Assembly: GCA_947568835.1 (NCBI GenBank)
Contig: OX387604.1
Location: forward strand, 12,677,076-12,741,075
Direction: 5' to 3'
Source of the DNA: Protonemura montana
Lineage: Eukaryota; Arthropoda; Insecta; Plecoptera; Nemouridae
DNA length: 64,000 nt
Below are positions 59,301-64,000 of the stretch, in pieces. The stretch's first letter is position 1; every line of letters starts with the position of its first letter. The notes under the pieces were generated by a model. The model was not told where the DNA came from. It saw nothing but the letters and a program-made list of their open reading frames with translations, and did not search any database. The translations under genes were made by a program, and so were the position numbers.

Positions 59301-62300
59301 AAATTGTTTCTAGCACGTTTCTATACCGTGCTTTTTCTTTCGTTGAGGAAAACAAATGTAGAGGGAAACAAAAATAATTCCAGGAAACAATTCTTAATTC
59401 AGAATGACATGCGTTTGAAATGAAAGAATGAAGTAAGGACTCACTTTTTTCGGAGAAAATCTCTAAAATGTGACCCTCTTAACTGAATAAACTGTGACTT
59501 AACTCTGACAGATTCAGAAACTTCCTTGTTTTAGATATTTCATTGTCTGTTCTAACATATAATTATTTAATATAACAATTGAATTTTGAAACCAATTGGT
59601 TTACGAATCGACTTTAAAGTGAACAAATTGTCCACAAATACAAAAATTGTCACAGAAGCTCTTCATGTTCTTTTGTTTTCAGCTGGGAGTGTGATCAGAA
59701 TGCTGAAGCATATTGTGACGCCACACAATTTCCAAAAAGCTTTAACATCGTACCTGAATAAATTGTACGTACAGAGAATGATTTTGCAAAGAAAAATAAC
59801 ATATTTTCATCGTTTTCAACATTATTAAAATCTTTTAGGTCCTTTGGAGTCGCACGCCCGCGAGATCTTTGGGAAAGCATGGACGCTGAACTGAATACTA
59901 TTTACATTCCTGAGATCATGGATCCTTGGATCCTGCAGATGGGATACCCTGTCGTAACAGTTGAAAGAAATTATGTCACTTCTTCTGCCGAATTAACCCA
60001 GGTTTGTGACCGTCATTCGTTTTCCAGAATGGTTACAACAGAGTAAGAAAGTTGCCAATGATTTCTTTGAGGTTTTGAGAACCGTTGGTATATGAGTCTT
60101 GTGATTTTTCCGGAAAAGGACAAATGGCTATTAACCGAAAAACTATAAGACTCCAAGTTGCCAATATTCTTCATCTCTAGAATACATTTTTAGGTTTGAA
60201 AAACTGCACTGTCTTATTTTTCACGAAAATGATATTTCAGGAACGCTTCCTCCTAAAGAAGTCAGAAAACAGCACTGATACCCACGTATACAAATGGTAT
60301 ATTCCCTTGACCTACACAACTGAAAATGTGAGAAATTTCCAAGAAACTAACACTTACCCCACTGAATGGATGACTCCGGAAGCAGACATCAAACTAATCA
60401 ATGAAATTCCTGCAAATGAATGGGTGATCTTTAACATTCAAGAAACAGGTAGGAGAGACTACTGGCCCTATCAACAGTAATATTCCCTAAAACAAACCCT
60501 AACTAAACTTTTACAATACACATTACAAAAATATGTGGATTTTTTTCTTTAATTTACTTTTTTAATTTTCCAGGATATTACCGAGTAAACTATGACGAGA
60601 TCAACTGGGGTATGCTAACAACACATTTGCGTAGCAATAATTTCGAAGCGATTCATCTTCTGAACAGAGCTCAGCTTGTTGACGACGCTTTCAACCTAGC
60701 AAGGGCAGGACTTAGACCTTATAGAATCGCGCTTGCTCTCAGTCTATATTTGGAAAAAGAAGTTGATTACGTTCCGTGGTATTCCGCATTCCAAGCCTTA
60801 TCTTTCGTCGACAACAAACTTAACAATGATGAAAGATATCATTTACTACAGGTAAGGTGCACGTTCATAACAAGTAACATGGTTCATCATGAAAGAAAAA
60901 TGAAGCGTTCTTCCCACAACATACATTATATTAGGATATTATAGATATTTTTTTAGGAGCGTCAGTTTGGGATAATGCTTAACGTCTTATTGATACACTG
61001 AATATCGTGTAATGCAAGTTCTTCGATGCCTTTCCAGACTTTCGTGGAGAGCCTAATTACCAGGCTCTACACGCATGTTGGTATTGATGATAATGATGCT
61101 GACGGCCATGTCATGAAGCTAAACCGTGCCGCAGCAGTGGCGTGGGCATGCAAAGTTGGCATGGCAACTTGCGTTCAAAGCTCGAAAGAAAAACTTGCCC
61201 AGTGGATGGCAACACCTCTTATAAATAAGTATGGCAAAAACAATATTTTTAGTTTATTTTCTGCTTTTTAGCGACGCCCTGTTTGGTCAACGGAAACTGA
61301 GGCACTGGTTTAAAAGCACCACTTAACATGGGTTATGATGAATATAAGTTAGCCTAAAAGGGAGACTTCAGTCAAAGAACACCAAAAGGACCATAGTCTT
61401 AGAGTTCCTCCAAAATCACAAATACTTATCCCGTCATTACTACCCAATGTTACCCGCCTAATACTGAACCAGCACAATGTGGCTTAACTTTGATGATCTC
61501 ACGAGATCCACTGTTTCCAACACACCTCAACGAAATAAAAATAAATATTGAACTTAATAATTTTTGTTTTTCTAACGTAGCATCAAACCAGACATACGCA
61601 GCGCAGTATACTGCACTGCGATTCGCGAAGGAGGTGCATTAGAATGGAACTTCTTGTGGAATCAGTATCTACAGACCTCCGTGGCCACAGAATCAACACT
61701 TCTCATATCAGCACTTGGATGCAGCGAAGATGCCTCAACGCTGAAATTGTATGTTTCGTTAATAATAAATGGAAATTCAATGAGGAAGTTATTGAGCAAA
61801 AAAAAAGGCGCGATTATATAGCAATCAAACAATCGCATCAAGAATACCAAGAACTGACTACTTGCCGACTGTAATTCAAATTTTCAGGATATAACCGTTC
61901 ACAATTTTTTTGTTATTGATTCTTATGACACATCCCGGACTGGAAAAAAAGTTACGAAATCCGCAAAGAATTTTAAATTAAAAAATACTGATTTGAAGAT
62001 TCTTCTGACATTATGTACGTCTGTCTCATACTATTATGGTGTCCTAGGTATCTAAATATGTCCATTGAAGAAGGCTCTGGTATCAGAAGACAAGACTCAA
62101 GGGCAGTCTTTACATCGGTGTACAACAATCCTCGAGGGGTTGATCACGCGCTCGACTTCCTTATCGAAACCTGGACAACCACGGCTAACATGTGAGCTGC
62201 CAATTGTCCTACATATTTGTAATCTATTCATTGAAAAATGAGGGGTTTGATTTAAAAAACCAACATTTCCTAATTGACACTGACGTATCAACTGCCAAGA

Positions 62301-63468
62301 TAAAACTAAATGTATTGTTCTATACAATTGATTAATTAATTAAGATCAGCTAGATGAGCTAATGAGAGCTATTGAAAAGGGAGCAAGAGTGGAAAAATAT
62401 GTGACCAAACCGGGATGCTCACCCGGGACCTCCCAACTGCTGGTCGGATGCTCTACCGAATGAGCTATTCGAGCACACAGATTCCGGTTTCGTGGGATGG
62501 GGTGGGATTCGCGAACATTCATATTCAATTTCATTTTAATGTTTCTATCTTATTTTCTATCTTCATTTTTTTTCAGCTATGGTGGACTAAACGCACTGGG
62601 ATCTCTGTTCTCCGGAATCGCTAATCGCTTGAACACTGCAGCTCAGATCAACAAGGTGAGGCCAACGAGTAATTTCATTCAGGATCTTCCCAGAAACAAT
62701 AAGTGCAAGTTTGTGGAAGTGTTGCATTAAAACTACCAAGTTGCGCATGATATGAATAGTACCCAACCCGGTATTGGTCGGTAGTGCCCGGTTGTCCCCG
62801 ATAGTGCCTGGTTGTGCCCGTTAGTGCCCATTAGTGCCCGTTAGTGTCGGTTAGTACGCTCAATTATTAACCGATAATGAACTCTAATGCCCAGTAAAGC
62901 TCAGCAGTGCCCAGAAGTGTCCAGTAGTGCCCAGTAAGACCTACAATGTGCTGGATACGACAACCTAGTTTTATCTGAGCCCAATAAGAATTCACTTGTT
63001 ACTACGCCCCTCTCAAAAGCGGAATGTTTGTTTTAGCTTAAATTGTTCTTCATGGAAAACGCAGACTTGTTGGCAGCAGCGGGTGGATCAGCCGCAATGA
63101 GCAATGCAAACAATATTATGGAGGAGACTTTGCAGTGGCAAGCAGACCATGCACAAGTTATTATTAACTGGATCGAGCAACACTTCGAAACGACTTCTAC
63201 GTCGACTACGACAACGCCTACATCTACGTCTACGTCAACGTCTACGTCGACTACGACAACGCCTACATCTACGTCTACGTCAACGTCTACGTCAACGTCA
63301 ACCCAAACTTCGACTTCAACGTCATCATCAACGATATCGGGAGGATCAACAACAGCAGTATCATCAACTACCACCGGGGTGGAGACTACGACCCCCGGCG
63401 CCGCGAGTACAGCTACATTGACGATTGGTCTATTCCTTGGAGCAATTGCCTTGCTCGGAATATTTTAG
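56360..63468 (+). CDS. M1 aminopeptidase N, GPI-anchored type, tandem copy 2
   Basis: Fourteen coding exons join in phase to 1013 residues: 56360-56868, 57363-57518, 57606-57896, 57975-58158, 58590-58746, 59683-59764, 59839-60001, 60241-60448, 60574-60851, 61038-61228, 61581-61748, 62048-62191, 62577-62655 and 63037-63468. Signal peptide [11 protein letters not shown] is followed by the M1 fold. GAMENWG is at about 308-314, HEYAH at 344-348, the third zinc ligand E367 (SWLNEGF), and the likely catalytic Tyr is Y430 (TYEKAGSVIRM). The last exon adds what copy 1 lacks: a Thr/Ser stalk ([13 protein letters not shown]-type, from about residue 926), a small-residue region, and a hydrophobic end ([16 protein letters not shown]) typical of a GPI signal. 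This is the form known from insect midgut microvilli, where such enzymes digest peptides. The donor after 58746 (GTTATA) is weak but the phase is right. Confidence 0.95.
62395..62482 (-). repeat. tRNA-derived SINE copy 3, in an aminopeptidase 2 intron
   Basis: The minus strand reads GCTCGAATAGCTCATTCGG ... GGTCCCGGGTGAGCATCC, a tRNA-like A box and T arm with altered B box, then TTTTTCCACTCTTGCTCCC. The tRNA-like part resembles copies 1 and 2, but the tail is much diverged or belongs to a sister subfamily. Confidence 0.6.
62765..62935 (+). repeat. 10-bp tandem repeat in the last intron of aminopeptidase 2
   Basis: GTGCCCGTTA-like decamers repeat with variation, changing to GTGCCCAGTA-like decamers in the second half. 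The intron (62656-63036) is largely made of this array. Confidence 0.75.
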
Positions 63469-64000
63469 ATAAGTGGAAAATATTTCATGACACTATTTAG
63501 TTTGCTAAATCTAGTTTATCTTCTAGTTTTGTTGAGTCAGCAATTGACGCAATGATAATTGGCATTTGATTTTTACCTTAACGCTGTCTTATCTCTTATA
63601 CTTGTTCACTGTGTGAAGTGTCTTTGTTTAATGGGGTTTATTTACACGTGCCTCACTTGAAGATATTGTCGAATTACATAGATTCCTATGAGATGTGAGT
63701 CGATTTATAAATGGTAGCAATTTGAGAGCCTATATGTATATTTGCTACAATCTTACTATATCACAATAAAAAATATATATATATTTACTATTTCACAAAT
63801 ATGTATTGTCAATGACGTGAACTGACCAACTCACCTGAAACTGTGGACATTTTTTCTAAGCGATAATAATTGAATTGCGATATAAAATTCCTCCTGTAAA
63901 AAATCTAAAATGTTCTCTGAACCTTATTTTACCTAAATTATTTTCACACACAAGCACTCTACATTCTCAATATGACAGAAGGAAGAACTAGTGCGGCTTA
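63469..64000 (+). other. 3' UTR and flank of aminopeptidase 2
   Basis: AATAAA at 63765-63770 is the best poly(A) signal, about 300 bases after the stop codon, next to a short AT microsatellite. No further gene begins before the window ends. Confidence 0.5.

Overview
The window is a eukaryotic, AT-rich, intron-bearing stretch, most likely from an arthropod and probably an insect. Evidence: GT-AG introns throughout; an M1 aminopeptidase with a Thr/Ser stalk and GPI-type tail as in insect midgut enzymes; an insect-type giant LRR receptor; LINE, SINE and hAT debris of the kind common in hemipteran genomes. The species cannot be read from the sequence; Hemiptera is a guess. No bacterial, organellar or CRISPR signal is present.

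Layout. 2.1-7.6 kb (+): a single-pass LRR-FN3 receptor of about 1390 residues in three coding exons. 8.19-11.97 kb: a complete-looking DNA transposon with 476-bp terminal inverted repeats, a 4-bp target duplication and one intact 697-codon ORF. 13.5-17.1 kb: dispersed repeats and two non-autonomous hAT-like elements. 17.4-21.4 kb (-): a NEMP-family nuclear-envelope membrane protein, resolved here into eight coding exons (422 aa). 23.7-24.6 kb: a decayed LINE. 26.2-34.2 kb (-): an orb2/CPEB2-4-like translational regulator with two RRMs and a ZZ-type zinc finger, resolved into six coding exons; its N-terminal part is an acidic pentapeptide repeat and its true start is not found. Its introns hold a TTAA-flanked MITE, a poly(A) retro-insertion and another LINE. 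34.7-43.1 kb: no convincing gene, but tRNA-derived SINE sequence, a 193-bp fold-back, a GC-rich patch and minisatellites. 43.5-50.7 kb and 56.4-63.5 kb (+): two tandem M1 aminopeptidase N genes with the same 14-exon plan.

How the genes relate. The two aminopeptidases are clear tandem duplicates: all 13 intron phases agree and eight exons have identical lengths. They differ at the C-terminus. The second has a Thr/Ser stalk and a GPI-type hydrophobic tail; the first stops before any stalk, so one is predicted membrane-anchored and the other secreted. The other three host genes are functionally unrelated neighbours.

The main candidates for something new are the long-TIR transposon, whose transposase I cannot place in a superfamily with confidence, and the fold-back/tRNA composite repeats at 34.9 and 53.3 kb. 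No wholly unprecedented multi-gene system is visible. Exon joins were worked out by hand from splice sites and reading phase, with the total coding length checked as a multiple of three for the LRR, NEMP and both aminopeptidase genes; in the CPEB-like gene only the phase across the found exons could be checked.
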